A stretch of DNA of 43,703 nt from Chitinophagaceae bacterium (GCA_016786745.1 JAEUVS010000081.1:1-43703); one strand, 5' to 3'; shown: positions 26,043 through 35,519, numbered from the stretch's first letter. Notes: generated by a model from the sequence alone, not told the origin. Numbers and translations are program-made.

Positions 26043-27398
26043 ATGAAAACGAACAACGTTCACAGGAGAGATTTTTTAAAATCTACCGGTGCAGCCCTCG
26101 GCAGTGTTGCGCTCGCGGGTATGGGCCTGCCTGCCGATGCTCTTGCAAATACCAACGAAGATAAGCCAATAAGATTGGGTTTTGTAGGCATCGGTGGTCG
26201 CGGGTCGTACCACCTCGATGTGGCGCTGGGCATGGAAGGCGTGGAAGTACCAGCTATCTGCGAAATAAAACCTGAACGATTGTACAACGCGAAACGATGG
26301 ATCGAAGAATCCGGGCGCCCAACACCAACGCTGTACGACAAAGGTCCCACAGATTTCAAACGCCTTTGTGAAAAAGAAAACCTCGATGCTGTTATTTGTT
26401 CAACTTCGTGGGAATGGCACGCGCCGATTTGCCTCGCGGCAATGAAAAACGGCAAACACGCAGTGTCGGAGGTGCCGATAATACTTACAGTGGATGAAGC
26501 ATGGGAACTGGTAGAAACGTTCGAAAAAACAGGCAAATGGGCAACGCTGGCCCTTGAACAGGCCATGCTCGAATCGAAAGATGGCCTCACTCTTCTCAAT
26601 ATGGTGCAAAGCGGGTTGCTTGGTGAAATATTACAGGCAGAAGGCGGCTATGTACACGATCTGCGGATGGTGAAGTTCAACCCCGAAGAAGAACCATGGC
26701 GGTTAGCCTACGACGTTAGCCACAACGGTAATTTGTATCCCGACCACCCGATGAACAGGATTATTTCCTACACCGGTATTAATCATGGCGACCGTCTCGA
26801 TAACCTCGTGTCGATGAGTTCAAAGAGTGTGATGATTAATAAATACGCGGAGTTGAACTACGGGAAAGACCATCCGTATGCAACAAAGAAAATGAAACAG
26901 GGTGACTGCAACACCACATTACTGCGTACCGAAAATGGAAAAATAATTACGCTCAATTACGATACGAATACGCCCCACCCCCGCGAGTTGTTCAGGATAC
27001 AGGGAACAAAAGGAGTGTACCTCGGCGGCAGCGCACTGGAAGGACCGAAAATATACATTGAAGGCATGAGTCCGAAGGAACACCAATGGGAACCCGCCGA
27101 AAAATATTTAAATGAATTCAGGCATCCGCTGTTGAAAAGTTATAACCCGCCTGAAAGAAAGCAGGCAATCCGTGGTCATGGTGGAAGCGGATCGAAACTC
27201 CCGCTTACGTGGTATTTGTTGGTGAAGGCGCTGAGGGAAAACAAAATGCCTTATTTTGATGTGTACGATTCGGTGACGGGCAGCGTCGTGTTTCCGCTAT
27301 CGGTGCAGTCGGTGGCGAATAAAAGCAAACTGATAGATGTACCCGATTTTACAAAGGGGAAATGGAAAACGAGAAAGCCGTTATCTTTTGATGTTTAA
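26043..27398 (+). CDS. GH109-like alpha-N-acetylgalactosaminidase (NAD-dependent, Gfo/Idh/MocA fold)
   Basis: This 451-residue protein has a Tat leader (HRRDFLKSTGAALGSVALAGM). The Rossmann loop is GIGGRG (49-54). The rest follows the GH109 pattern as I know it from the Elizabethkingia enzyme: SxWEWH (122-126), MKNGKH.VSEV, ILTVDEAWE, LNMVQSGLLGEI, EGGYVHDLR (His205), NLYPDH (His235, at the place of the catalytic YPTH His), HPRELFRIQGTKG and VPDFTKGKWK at the end. GH109 enzymes remove terminal alpha-GalNAc through an NAD-mediated oxidation-elimination mechanism. The family assignment is strong; substrate range is not proved by sequence. It starts 28 bp after the lipoprotein gene and lies 9 bp before the duplicated amidohydrolase. 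Confidence 0.85.
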   Translation: MKTNNVHRRDFLKSTGAALGSVALAGMGLPADALANTNEDKPIRLGFVGIGGRGSYHLDVALGMEGVEVPAICEIKPERLYNAKRWIEESGRPTPTLYDKGPTDFKRLCEKENLDAVICSTSWEWHAPICLAAMKNGKHAVSEVPIILTVDEAWELVETFEKTGKWATLALEQAMLESKDGLTLLNMVQSGLLGEILQAEGGYVHDLRMVKFNPEEEPWRLAYDVSHNGNLYPDHPMNRIISYTGINHGDRLDNLVSMSSKSVMINKYAELNYGKDHPYATKKMKQGDCNTTLLRTENGKIITLNYDTNTPHPRELFRIQGTKGVYLGGSALEGPKIYIEGMSPKEHQWEPAEKYLNEFRHPLLKSYNPPERKQAIRGHGGSGSKLPLTWYLLVKALRENKMPYFDVYDSVTGSVVFPLSVQSVANKSKLIDVPDFTKGKWKTRKPLSFDV

Positions 27399-27407
27399 CT
27401 AACGCTC

Positions 27408-29528
27408 ATGAAAAGTTATTTTATCATTCTTTGTTTTGTTTCGATAACTCTCTTTTGTTCTTCCTGCGGAGAAACTACCAACGCTACAAAAACAAACGAA
27501 GAAACATTCTACACAGAAGCAGATTTTGCGTCTGTGAAAAAGTTCAATTCCCACGTTCACATCAGCGTCTACGATTCGATTTTTATAAAACAGGCAGCAG
27601 CTGACAATTTTCGTTTGTTAACCGTGAACGTTAATTCGCCATCGGTTCCGGTTGAACAGCAACAGCAGGTTGCGTTAAGACTGGTAAAGGACTTTCCGAA
27701 AAATATTCAATTTGCCAGCGCTTTTTCGGTAAAGGATTTCAATTCGCCTGGCTGGTTGCAACAAACGTTCGACTATCTCAAAAAATCATTTGATAGCGGC
27801 GCCATTGCAGTGAAAGTTTGGAAGAATATCGGGATGGAACTGAAAGATGCACAGGGAAAATTTGTGATGATCGATAACCCGGTATTCGATACCATTATCA
27901 ACTTCATCGAGAAAAACGATATCACGTTGATCGGTCACCTCGGTGAGCCCCGTAACGCGTGGTTGCCGGTTGAACAGATGACGGTAGCCGGCGATAAAAA
28001 TTATTTCGCTGCGCATCCGCAGTATCACATGTACCTGCATCCCGAATATCCTTCGTATGAAGACCAGGTGAATGCCCGCGACCGGATGCTTGAGAAACAC
28101 CCGAATATACGTTTTGTTGGAGCACACCTCGGAAGCCTGGAATGGAGCGTTGACGAACTGGCTAAACGGCTCGACAAATTTCCAAACATGGCGGTGGACA
28201 TGGCCGAACGCATTTCTCACTGGCAATACCAGGCCGTAACAGATTGGCAAAAGGTGCACGACTTTCTCATCAAGTACCAGGATAGGTTAATTTATGCCAC
28301 AGACGAAGGCATCAATAGCAGGAAAGATCCTGTAGAGGCAAGTAAACTGGCGCACGAAAACTGGCTGCGGCACTGGAGGTTTTTTACGTCGGCAGAAAAA
28401 ATGAAAGTTCCGAAGGTAGAAAAGGAATTTAATGGCATGCACCTGCCTAAAGAAGTGGTTGATAAAATATACCTGAAGAATGCAGAAAAATGGTTCCCGC
28501 GAATCGCTGAAACTTCAAATGATTTTTATTCGGTAGATGATTTCGATTCTGTAAAAAAAATCGATACGCACATTCATCTCAATACGGATGAAGCGACTTT
28601 CATCTCGCAGGCGGCAAACGACAACATACAGTTCCTCGACATTGTTGACGACAGACCTTTCGGCCTGCCCATGAACGACCAGGAAAAGATTGCTGTCAAA
28701 CAGGTCAAAGCTTTTCCTGGTCGCGTGGAATATGCTACCACATTTTCGGTTCGGGATTTTAACAGGGAGGAGTGGCAGTCAACCGCGATCGGTCATATAA
28801 AAACCGCACTGAAAAACGGCGCAATAGCAGTTAAGGTGTGGAAGAACATCGGGATGGATTTGAAAGATGCGAATGGAAAATTTGTGATGATCGATGATGT
28901 GAGGTTCGATTCTATCCTTGATTTCCTCGCCCAAAACAAAGTTCCGTTAATTGGTCACCTCGGTGAGCCACGTGAGTGTTGGCTTCCGCTCGAAAAAATG
29001 GTATTGCATAGAGGATATTTCAGCGAACATCCGGAATATCACATGTACCTGCACCCTGAGTATCCTTCGTATGAGCAACAGGTAGCCGCCCGCGATAACA
29101 TGCTTCAAAAACATCCTGGCCTTGTTTTTATAGGAGCTCACCTCGGCAGCATTGAATGGAGCCTTGACGAATTGGCGAAACGGCTCGACAAATATCCGAA
29201 CATGTCGGTCGACCTTTCACGTATGCCCGAGCTTTATCTTCACGCGCACAACGACTGGCAAAAAACGCGCAATTTCTTTGTCAAATACCAGGACAGGCTC
29301 CTTTATGCCACAGATGTGCAGGTGGGAACAGCAAAAGACGCCACAGAAATGAACAAACGTATGCATGATCGCAGAATGTATTATTGGTCTTTCTTCGTGT
29401 CCGACAAGGTATTTGAGGAAGAGGGCATAGGCAGTTTTAAGGGATTGCATCTTCCACGCCAGGTGGTGGACAAGATCTACTATAGTAATGCCAAACGGTT
29501 GTTCGGTCCTCATTTTCAAATGCTATAA
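27408..29528 (+). CDS. internally duplicated TIM-barrel amidohydrolase lipoprotein
   Basis: This 706-residue protein has a lipoprotein leader (CSSC, Cys20). Two complete copies of one amidohydrolase-like barrel follow: residues 34-372 and 373-706. Both keep HxH (SHVH, THIH), VKVWKNIGM, LIGHLGEPR, YHMYLHPEYPSYE, GAHLGS(L/I)EWS and YATD, that is, the likely metal ligands and the terminal Asp. Most relatives are single-barrel proteins of about 350 residues. The DNA period is 1017 bp and identity is visibly high in the centre, so the fusion arose by tandem duplication. The reaction is unknown. The family includes decarboxylases and lactonases of the ACMSD/Amidohydro_2 group. It is 9 bp downstream of the GH109-like gene, probably in one operon. 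Confidence 0.88.
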   Translation: MKSYFIILCFVSITLFCSSCGETTNATKTNEETFYTEADFASVKKFNSHVHISVYDSIFIKQAAADNFRLLTVNVNSPSVPVEQQQQVALRLVKDFPKNIQFASAFSVKDFNSPGWLQQTFDYLKKSFDSGAIAVKVWKNIGMELKDAQGKFVMIDNPVFDTIINFIEKNDITLIGHLGEPRNAWLPVEQMTVAGDKNYFAAHPQYHMYLHPEYPSYEDQVNARDRMLEKHPNIRFVGAHLGSLEWSVDELAKRLDKFPNMAVDMAERISHWQYQAVTDWQKVHDFLIKYQDRLIYATDEGINSRKDPVEASKLAHENWLRHWRFFTSAEKMKVPKVEKEFNGMHLPKEVVDKIYLKNAEKWFPRIAETSNDFYSVDDFDSVKKIDTHIHLNTDEATFISQAANDNIQFLDIVDDRPFGLPMNDQEKIAVKQVKAFPGRVEYATTFSVRDFNREEWQSTAIGHIKTALKNGAIAVKVWKNIGMDLKDANGKFVMIDDVRFDSILDFLAQNKVPLIGHLGEPRECWLPLEKMVLHRGYFSEHPEYHMYLHPEYPSYEQQVAARDNMLQKHPGLVFIGAHLGSIEWSLDELAKRLDKYPNMSVDLSRMPELYLHAHNDWQKTRNFFVKYQDRLLYATDVQVGTAKDATEMNKRMHDRRMYYWSFFVSDKVFEEEGIGSFKGLHLPRQVVDKIYYSNAKRLFGPHFQML

Positions 29529-29557
29529 ATTCGGTCTTAATAAAAATTTTTGATCCA

Positions 29558-30262
29558 ATGAAGTACGTGTTCATTGTTGCCGGGTGCCTGGTGTGTTTTC
29601 TTTCAACGTTTGCGCAGGACACCCCTGGTGAAATTCATGTTTTGCCTACGAAGGATTTTAAAATTTCCTGTAACAACCTCGATAAAAACTGGCAAAGTGC
29701 GCAGTGGGTTTCGTTACAGCCCGATAGGGAAGATTCCCGCGCCACGCGTGTAAAATCTTTGTACTCGGAGACTGGTGTTTATTTCCTTTTTTTCAACCAG
29801 GATAATAAGCCAACGTCTACAAAGAAAAAAGATTTCGATTCGTTATGGGTTGAAGATGTGGCTGAGGTGTTTCTTTGGCCCGATACGAGCATGAGTGTTT
29901 ATTTCGAGTATGAAATTTCTCCGCTCAATAAAGAACTGGTGTTGATCATCCCCAATTTCCAGGGACGGTTTTTAGGATGGATACCGTGGAACTATTACGG
30001 AAAGCGCCGCATACAACATTGTGTGAAGATTGTGAAAGATTCGAAGGGTAGTGAAGGGGCCCCCGGTTGGTACGCGGAATTTTTTATTCCTTACGATGTG
30101 CTTGAACCGATGGTTAAAGAAATTCCTAAACCGGGTTCTGTATGGAGAGGTAATTTTTATCGGGCGGATTATGATGATAACAAAACTGTGGAGTGGTCAT
30201 GGAAGAGAACGCAAAAAACTTTTCATGAGTACGATAAGTTTGGAAGATTGATTTTTGATTAG
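29558..30262 (+). CDS. secreted CBM9-like carbohydrate-binding protein
   Basis: This 234-residue protein has a signal peptide (about 1-19, ending TFAQ). The body resembles carbohydrate-binding family 9-like proteins: KNWQSAQWVSL near the start, then LYSETGVYFLFFNQD, SLWVEDVAEVFLWPD, YFEYEISPLNKEL, GWYAEFFIPYDVL, and the final WRGNFYRADYDD...WSW. It lacks any catalytic motif and is probably a periplasmic or surface glycan-binding protein. It follows the duplicated amidohydrolase by 29 bp. Its stop is one base from the stop of the convergent hydrolase gene, with no hairpin between them. Confidence 0.85.
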   Translation: MKYVFIVAGCLVCFLSTFAQDTPGEIHVLPTKDFKISCNNLDKNWQSAQWVSLQPDREDSRATRVKSLYSETGVYFLFFNQDNKPTSTKKKDFDSLWVEDVAEVFLWPDTSMSVYFEYEISPLNKELVLIIPNFQGRFLGWIPWNYYGKRRIQHCVKIVKDSKGSEGAPGWYAEFFIPYDVLEPMVKEIPKPGSVWRGNFYRADYDDNKTVEWSWKRTQKTFHEYDKFGRLIFD

Positions 30263-30263
30263 G

Positions 30264-32330
30264 TTATTTAAATACTGTATTTCCGGGTTGATGGCAGGCC
30301 TGCCGGATTTTTCTATACTCATCTTCACAGGCCGTAAGCTTTGCGTAGATAACAGGGATACCAGACATAGTCCGGGGATTGATAAACAGAATATTTTTCC
30401 CGCCTATTGCGGCCGCCAGCGACAGATCGCCCCATTTTAAGAAGCCGGGCAGGTGAACTGACATGTTGTAGAAATCTACGGCGTATCGGTTATCAAATAA
30501 ATAACTTACCGGGGCGTCTCTTGCAATGATATATTCGGCGCCTGGGTATAAGGCGGAGTAAAATATCGCTGAGAGCGCGGTTTCCCTAGTGCCATCCAGG
30601 ATAATTTGTTTTGGTTTGAACTTATCGCTCACGAACCGAACGATCAAATCGATTTCTTTAGCCCATTCGCCCATAACTGACCTTCCCAGTAACAATTCCG
30701 TACGTGATAACGTGTGAAAACCTGTTCCGTCGTCCAGGGAATCTGCCACAGCGGAGGTTGCCTCACCTGTACCCCACAAGTCCGCGATGATTATTCCCGA
30801 CCCGTTTTTCAGGTGATTGTCAATGCGCTTTTCGGAAATAGCCGATTTGCCACCAGGATCCATAATCAACACGTAACTGCTGTTTTTATTCTGTGCAGGC
30901 TGAACTATTAATGGTACCAGGTTGCCATCATTTGTTCGCAGCGTAAATCGTTTCCATACACCAGCGTCAGCATGTTGAATAACATCGACGACAGCTGTGT
31001 TTTCATCGACCCGTAAAATATCTTTTAATTGTTGCCTGGCGGCCGCAACGTCAAACTTGTCGGTAGCTAAAAACGTTTCTCTAAGTGCAGTTCCAGCATT
31101 AACGCAATATTCTGCTATCGTCTTTACGTTTTTGTCTCTTTGTCCTTTAGGAAATACGCTCAGCTGTTCTTCTGTAAAAGTGGTAAATGGTTTTTCCTTC
31201 ACCGGCGATCCATCGCCGAGGCCTTTCAGGTGCAAATTGAACCATCCTATCATTGCTTCGCGGTCAGCCTGGTAGTATCCGTGGTTAGTGTCCGATAATT
31301 GATAGGAGATATTCTTCCCTTCGTTATAAAGTTCATAGATAGTTTTCGCATTGCTATATGTACGCTTCATCTGAACCGGCAGGAACGTTGGAATATCATC
31401 CTTTGAGTGGTTGCACATTTTTATGGCTCGCGGCGCGGCAAGGCCAATGATCCCTGATTCCTCGGTAAACGTTAACGCATCCACAGGCAATTCGCAAATG
31501 CAATTGCTATGCATTGCATACACTTCGAATGTTCCGACGCTAACTACCGGCACCGCTGCTTTAATGCGTTCGTCAATCGCTGTTACCCACATGGTTTGAT
31601 TACCCCCGCCACTTGCGCCGGTCGCGCCGATTTTCTGTTTGTCAACATATGAAAGGCTGGTTAAGAGATCCACACCCCTGATGTTATCCGACACCTGGAA
31701 CCCCAGCAACGATTCTCCTAGATTCATCATCGACGCCCCGAGATTGTTTCCATGGTATTCATACTCTCCATGCACCGTTCCTCTTTCACCACCGCCGAAT
31801 GCATCGATGCTCAAACACACATACCCATTAGTGACGAGTGACATGGCAACAGAATGTACAGATTCAGCCATCTTGGCTTCGCGCCAATGGCCGTTCATGT
31901 TGATAACCGCCGGAAATGGACCCTTGCCTTCCGGAACATACAGGTTAGCGGTGGCGAACAAACCTGGCCGCGTTTGGAAAGTAATTTTCCTGATCGTGAA
32001 TCCATTTCCTTTCACCACCCCCGTTTCTTTAATTTCGAGCGGCAGCGAATGATTAATCATGATGCCCTGCTTTTGAATCACCGCTTCTCTTATCCGCGTG
32101 GCCGACTTCATCCATTCGTCTTTTGTTCGCGGTGGTGTATGCTGCGCGAACCGGACATATGCCTCATTCTTTAACTTTGCGGCAATGAAATCAGCATGAT
32201 GAGGTGCAAAAACATTTGGCATTGTGTCTTTGTAATGCGACGACTGCCCGGGTATTTTTTCATTCGCAATCAGCCTGCCTGTGATAAACATGATCGCAAA
32301 TAAATAGCTGGCCAAATTTTTTAACGGCAT
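30264..32330 (-). CDS. secreted two-domain alpha/beta hydrolase (acetylxylan-esterase-like)
   Basis: This 688-residue protein has a weak signal peptide (about 1-22). The first alpha/beta domain (about 85-375) has oxyanion-loop-like NMNGHW, the nucleophile elbow GASGG (238-242, Ser240) and His350 in DTNHGYY. It resembles the acetylxylan-esterase-like families CE7 and CE15. A second domain (about 430-680) has alpha/beta-type strands (YVLIMDPGGK, GIIIADLWGTGEA, IILDGTRETALSA). Where a GxSxG elbow should stand it reads DGTRET, so no nucleophile is visible. It is probably an inactive structural or binding domain. The gene converges on the CBM9-like gene and diverges from the NagA-like gene. Confidence 0.87.
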   Translation of the reverse strand: MPLKNLASYLFAIMFITGRLIANEKIPGQSSHYKDTMPNVFAPHHADFIAAKLKNEAYVRFAQHTPPRTKDEWMKSATRIREAVIQKQGIMINHSLPLEIKETGVVKGNGFTIRKITFQTRPGLFATANLYVPEGKGPFPAVINMNGHWREAKMAESVHSVAMSLVTNGYVCLSIDAFGGGERGTVHGEYEYHGNNLGASMMNLGESLLGFQVSDNIRGVDLLTSLSYVDKQKIGATGASGGGNQTMWVTAIDERIKAAVPVVSVGTFEVYAMHSNCICELPVDALTFTEESGIIGLAAPRAIKMCNHSKDDIPTFLPVQMKRTYSNAKTIYELYNEGKNISYQLSDTNHGYYQADREAMIGWFNLHLKGLGDGSPVKEKPFTTFTEEQLSVFPKGQRDKNVKTIAEYCVNAGTALRETFLATDKFDVAAARQQLKDILRVDENTAVVDVIQHADAGVWKRFTLRTNDGNLVPLIVQPAQNKNSSYVLIMDPGGKSAISEKRIDNHLKNGSGIIIADLWGTGEATSAVADSLDDGTGFHTLSRTELLLGRSVMGEWAKEIDLIVRFVSDKFKPKQIILDGTRETALSAIFYSALYPGAEYIIARDAPVSYLFDNRYAVDFYNMSVHLPGFLKWGDLSLAAAIGGKNILFINPRTMSGIPVIYAKLTACEDEYRKIRQACHQPGNTVFK

Positions 32331-32337
32331 ATTTCTG

Positions 32338-32345
32338 TATGTTTG
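32338..32345 (+). promoter_or_regulatory. -7 promoter element of the NagA-like gene
   Basis: TATGTTTG is a perfect match to the Bacteroidota consensus TAnnTTTG and lies 32 bp before the ATG at 32378, a normal leader distance. A clear -33 TTTG is missing. The element is only 8 bp from the start of the divergent hydrolase gene, so the 47-bp gap probably holds overlapping divergent promoters. Confidence 0.5.
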
Positions 32346-32377
32346 GATGAACGGTAGTAAAGATAATAGAAGCTCAT

Positions 32378-33610
32378 ATGAACAACTTCACGTTTATTTT
32401 TCTCTGTCTTTTTACGATAGTCTTTTCCGGAACGCGCCACAAAGAAAATAATGTTCGGTATGTCGAAGGTATTTTTTACCAGGATGACCGGCCGGTGAAA
32501 TTGGAGATCACTGGCGGAAAAATTACTTCTATCACTCCGATAAAAAAATTGTCAGGCAGCAGACGAACGCTTTATATCGCACCCGGATTTATCGACAACC
32601 AGGTGAATGGATATAACGGTGTTGCGTTCGACGATACGGCCATCACCGTGGAAGATATTCACAAGGCTACGACCGGTTTATGGAAGGCCGGGGTAACCAC
32701 TTACCTGCCTACCGTCACCACCAATGACGGTCGCATTATTAATAAGAACCTTGCGACATTGGCTAAAGCGAAAGCAGATGACGCATCACTGGGTTCAATT
32801 GCCGGATTTCATATCGAGGGACCATATATTTCTCCTGTTGATGGTTACAGGGGAGCGCACCTGCTGAAATTTGTAAGAAAACCTGACTGGAACGAATTCA
32901 TGGATTTCTATCAATCATCAGGTAACAACATTATCCAGGTAACACTCGCGCCGGAAGTAGAGGGAGCGATGGATTTTATTTCGAAATGCAAAGAAAAAAA
33001 TATCATCGTAGCGCTTGGTCATCACAATGCTTCGGCGCAGGTAATCGACGAGGCGATTGAACATGGCGCCCAAACTGTTACTCACATCGGTAACGGTATT
33101 GCCAACAGCATCAACCGTCATGTGAATCCGCTATGGCCCCAACTTGCGGATGACCGGCTGATGATCAGCATGATTGGTGATGGCTTCCACCTGTTACCGG
33201 AAGAACTATGTGTTTTTTATAAAGCAAAAGGCGTAGACCGGACTATGATCACATCTGATGTGACCAGCTACGCCGGTATGCCCGCTGGTGAATACATCAC
33301 AACGGAAGGAGAAAAAATTTTATTAACAGCCGACGGAGAGTTGAAGTATCCTGCGCAAAATGTTTTATACGGCTCCGCCGCGCCGATCACTAAAGGGATT
33401 GGTAACGTAATGAAAGTTACCGGCTGCTCGCTCAGCCAGGCTGTCCGGATGGGCAGCACCAATGCCGCAAGGTTATACAACTTCAAAGACCGCGGCGAAT
33501 TAAAACCGGGGATGAGAGCCGATATTGTTTTGTTTGACATCGAAAATTTCAACATACACGTCAGGAAAACTATAGTGAACGGTCACATTGTGTACGATGA
33601 ACGTGAATGA
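32378..33610 (+). CDS. N-acetylglucosamine-6-phosphate deacetylase (NagA)-like amidohydrolase with export signal
   Basis: This 410-residue protein is homologous to NagA along its length: PGFIDNQVNGYNG (69-81), FHIEGPY (144-150), ALGHHNA (212-218), VTHIGNG (234-240), ITSDV (291-295) and NVLYGSAAPI. By alignment with E. coli NagA, the metal ligands (Glu147, His215, His236) and catalytic Asp294 are all kept. Two things differ. The first 17-18 residues (MNNFTFIFLCLFTIVFSG) form a signal peptide, whereas NagA is normally cytoplasmic. The segment after THIGNG lacks the GREPG-like Arg loop that binds the phosphate in NagA. It may deacetylate a non-phosphorylated N-acetyl sugar in the periplasm; that is inference. 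Confidence 0.85.
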   Translation: MNNFTFIFLCLFTIVFSGTRHKENNVRYVEGIFYQDDRPVKLEITGGKITSITPIKKLSGSRRTLYIAPGFIDNQVNGYNGVAFDDTAITVEDIHKATTGLWKAGVTTYLPTVTTNDGRIINKNLATLAKAKADDASLGSIAGFHIEGPYISPVDGYRGAHLLKFVRKPDWNEFMDFYQSSGNNIIQVTLAPEVEGAMDFISKCKEKNIIVALGHHNASAQVIDEAIEHGAQTVTHIGNGIANSINRHVNPLWPQLADDRLMISMIGDGFHLLPEELCVFYKAKGVDRTMITSDVTSYAGMPAGEYITTEGEKILLTADGELKYPAQNVLYGSAAPITKGIGNVMKVTGCSLSQAVRMGSTNAARLYNFKDRGELKPGMRADIVLFDIENFNIHVRKTIVNGHIVYDERE

Positions 33611-33691
33611 AGAAAAATTGGATTTGAATTATTTTAGTAATTTTAAATGGTTCGATGGCTGGTTATTTCTTTTTTTGATTAAGCCTACTAA

Positions 33692-34297
33692 TTGCAACAA
33701 TATTCTACATATCACCAAAACGATTTACTGCAAAAGATTGCATCCGGCGACGAGCATGCGTTCAGCGAACTATACAATTTTCATTGGAAGAAAGTGTACA
33801 CTTTTCTTTTCAGGATGACGCGCTCAAGGCAAATCGCGGAAGAGCTGATGATGGATATTTTTACTAAACTTTGGTTACGCCGCGACCTGGTCATCAATAT
33901 AAACGATATCGACGCGTATCTGCTCAAGTCATCTTATCATAAAGCCCTTAATTTTTTCCGGTATACTGCGCGCCAGAAAAAATTGCAGGATGCGTTACTT
34001 CATGAATCCGCTATTAACAACGGAACCATCATTGCTGATTCCACGACTTACCTGGAAACCCGGGAACTGATCAATGAAGCTATCGACCACCTGTCTCCGC
34101 AGCGTAAAGTTGTTTTCAACCTCGGAAAGGTTCATCGCCTTTCAAACAATGAAATTGCCAGGGAATTAAATATTTCTCCGGCTACCGTCAAGAAAACCAT
34201 GTCTTCCGCATTAAAGGCCGTAAAAGGTTTTCTCAAGGAAAGGGGAATTGAAGCCACAACCTGTATTTTCTTCTTTCTCAGCTTTTTCTGCTACTGA
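33692..34297 (+). CDS. ECF-type RNA polymerase sigma factor
   Basis: This 201-residue protein has sigma70 region 2 (about 20-90: GDEHAFSELYNFHWKKVYTFLFRM, AEELMMDIFTKLWLRR) and region 4 (about 130-185: LSPQRKVVFNLGKVHRLSNNEIARELNISPATVKK). The start codon is TTG: an in-frame TAA ends one base before it, and the first ATG in frame lies inside region 2. The C-terminal CIFFFLSFFCY tail is hydrophobic, as often in Bacteroidota PUL sigma factors. It is followed by a FecR anti-sigma gene and a SusC gene, the standard order of a TonB-signalling regulatory module. Confidence 0.92.
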   Translation: MQQYSTYHQNDLLQKIASGDEHAFSELYNFHWKKVYTFLFRMTRSRQIAEELMMDIFTKLWLRRDLVININDIDAYLLKSSYHKALNFFRYTARQKKLQDALLHESAINNGTIIADSTTYLETRELINEAIDHLSPQRKVVFNLGKVHRLSNNEIARELNISPATVKKTMSSALKAVKGFLKERGIEATTCIFFFLSFFCY

Positions 34298-34367
34298 GTA
34301 AATTTTTTTTTGTGCCGATACTACCGCAAGTGTGTTCCAGGTGTCAGTTCCGGTATACGACACGATC

Positions 34368-35519
34368 ATGCCTAATCCTACATCACGTTTAGACTATTTG
34401 CTCAACCGGTATATTACCGGTCAATACACGCCTGCAGAATGGGTGGAATTCTGGGATGAGCTCAGCAAAACAGATGCGAGCCACCCCGTGTTCCGGCAAA
34501 TGCAGGAATGGTGGAACAACCAGGAAGGCCAAAATGAATTGTCGGCGAACGTGGATGCCCAGGGCATTTTGAAAAAGATCATGATGAGTGACCAACCGGC
34601 ACCAGTGGTCGCAAAAAGAAAACGCCTTTTCATAGCTGAGGTTAAATACGCAGCGGCAATTTTCGTTTTGGTTTGTGCCGCTGCTTTTTTCTTGTTTAGG
34701 CCCGGCGACAAATCTCTCGAACCGCCTGTGGGTACCACGAAACCTGCAATGAAAGCTGAACCAATCGGGCCGGGAAAAAACAAGGCTATCCTTACACTTA
34801 GTAATGGTAAACAGGTTGCCCTCGACGACGCTCAAAAAACCGTTATCTCAGATGCCGGTGTACAGATAGAAAAAGTAGCGGGACAACTCATCTATGGCAA
34901 GACAGATATTGTTGCGCTGAATACCATGACCACACCTAAGGGTGGTCAATTCAGTATCGTTCTGCCCGATGGAACAAAGGCGTGGCTTAACGCTGCGAGT
35001 TCTATTACCTATCCAACAATGTTTACAAACAACGAACGACGGGTGTCGGTAACAGGTGAAGTGTATTTCGAGGTTGTAAAAAATGCTGCACTTCCTTTCC
35101 GCGTAAAACTTCCCGACAACTCGGAAATACAGGTACTGGGAACACATTTCAACGTGAATTCATATACCGATGAACCATCATCAAAAACAACACTCGTGGA
35201 GGGTTCCGTGAAAATTAACAATAGCATTTTACAACCGGGTGAAGCATATACCAATGGGAAAATTGTAAAAGCCAATACCGAAGAAGCCGTAGCCTGGAGA
35301 AATGGTTTATTTATTTTCGATAAAACCGATTTGCAAAGCGTGATGCGTCAACTCGTGCGATGGTACGATGTTGAGGTGAAGTATGAAGGACCTTTGAGAG
35401 TTCGGACTTTCAGCGGAAAAATCGGTCGTGATCTGAGTCTGGAAGATTTACTTGATGGACTGAAAAGAACGGATGTTCATTTCAGAATTGAAGGCAAAAC
35501 AATTATTGTGGTTTCGTAA
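34368..35519 (+). CDS. FecR-type anti-sigma factor
   Basis: From the ATG at 34368 the protein has 383 residues. An in-frame GTG 36 bp upstream adds 12 residues not needed by the family. An N-terminal cytoplasmic helical part (about 5-55) binds the sigma factor. A single membrane helix spans about 92-110 (EVKYAAAIFVLVCAAAFFLF). The FecR periplasmic domain (about 187-280: GGQFSIVLPDGTKAWLNAASSITYP, VTGEVYFEV, VLGTHFNV) and the C-terminal DUF4974/STN-like domain (about 315-382) follow. The FecR domain receives a signal from the N-terminal domain of the cognate SusC transporter, encoded next, and releases the sigma factor. Confidence 0.93.
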   Translation: MPNPTSRLDYLLNRYITGQYTPAEWVEFWDELSKTDASHPVFRQMQEWWNNQEGQNELSANVDAQGILKKIMMSDQPAPVVAKRKRLFIAEVKYAAAIFVLVCAAAFFLFRPGDKSLEPPVGTTKPAMKAEPIGPGKNKAILTLSNGKQVALDDAQKTVISDAGVQIEKVAGQLIYGKTDIVALNTMTTPKGGQFSIVLPDGTKAWLNAASSITYPTMFTNNERRVSVTGEVYFEVVKNAALPFRVKLPDNSEIQVLGTHFNVNSYTDEPSSKTTLVEGSVKINNSILQPGEAYTNGKIVKANTEEAVAWRNGLFIFDKTDLQSVMRQLVRWYDVEVKYEGPLRVRTFSGKIGRDLSLEDLLDGLKRTDVHFRIEGKTIIVVS

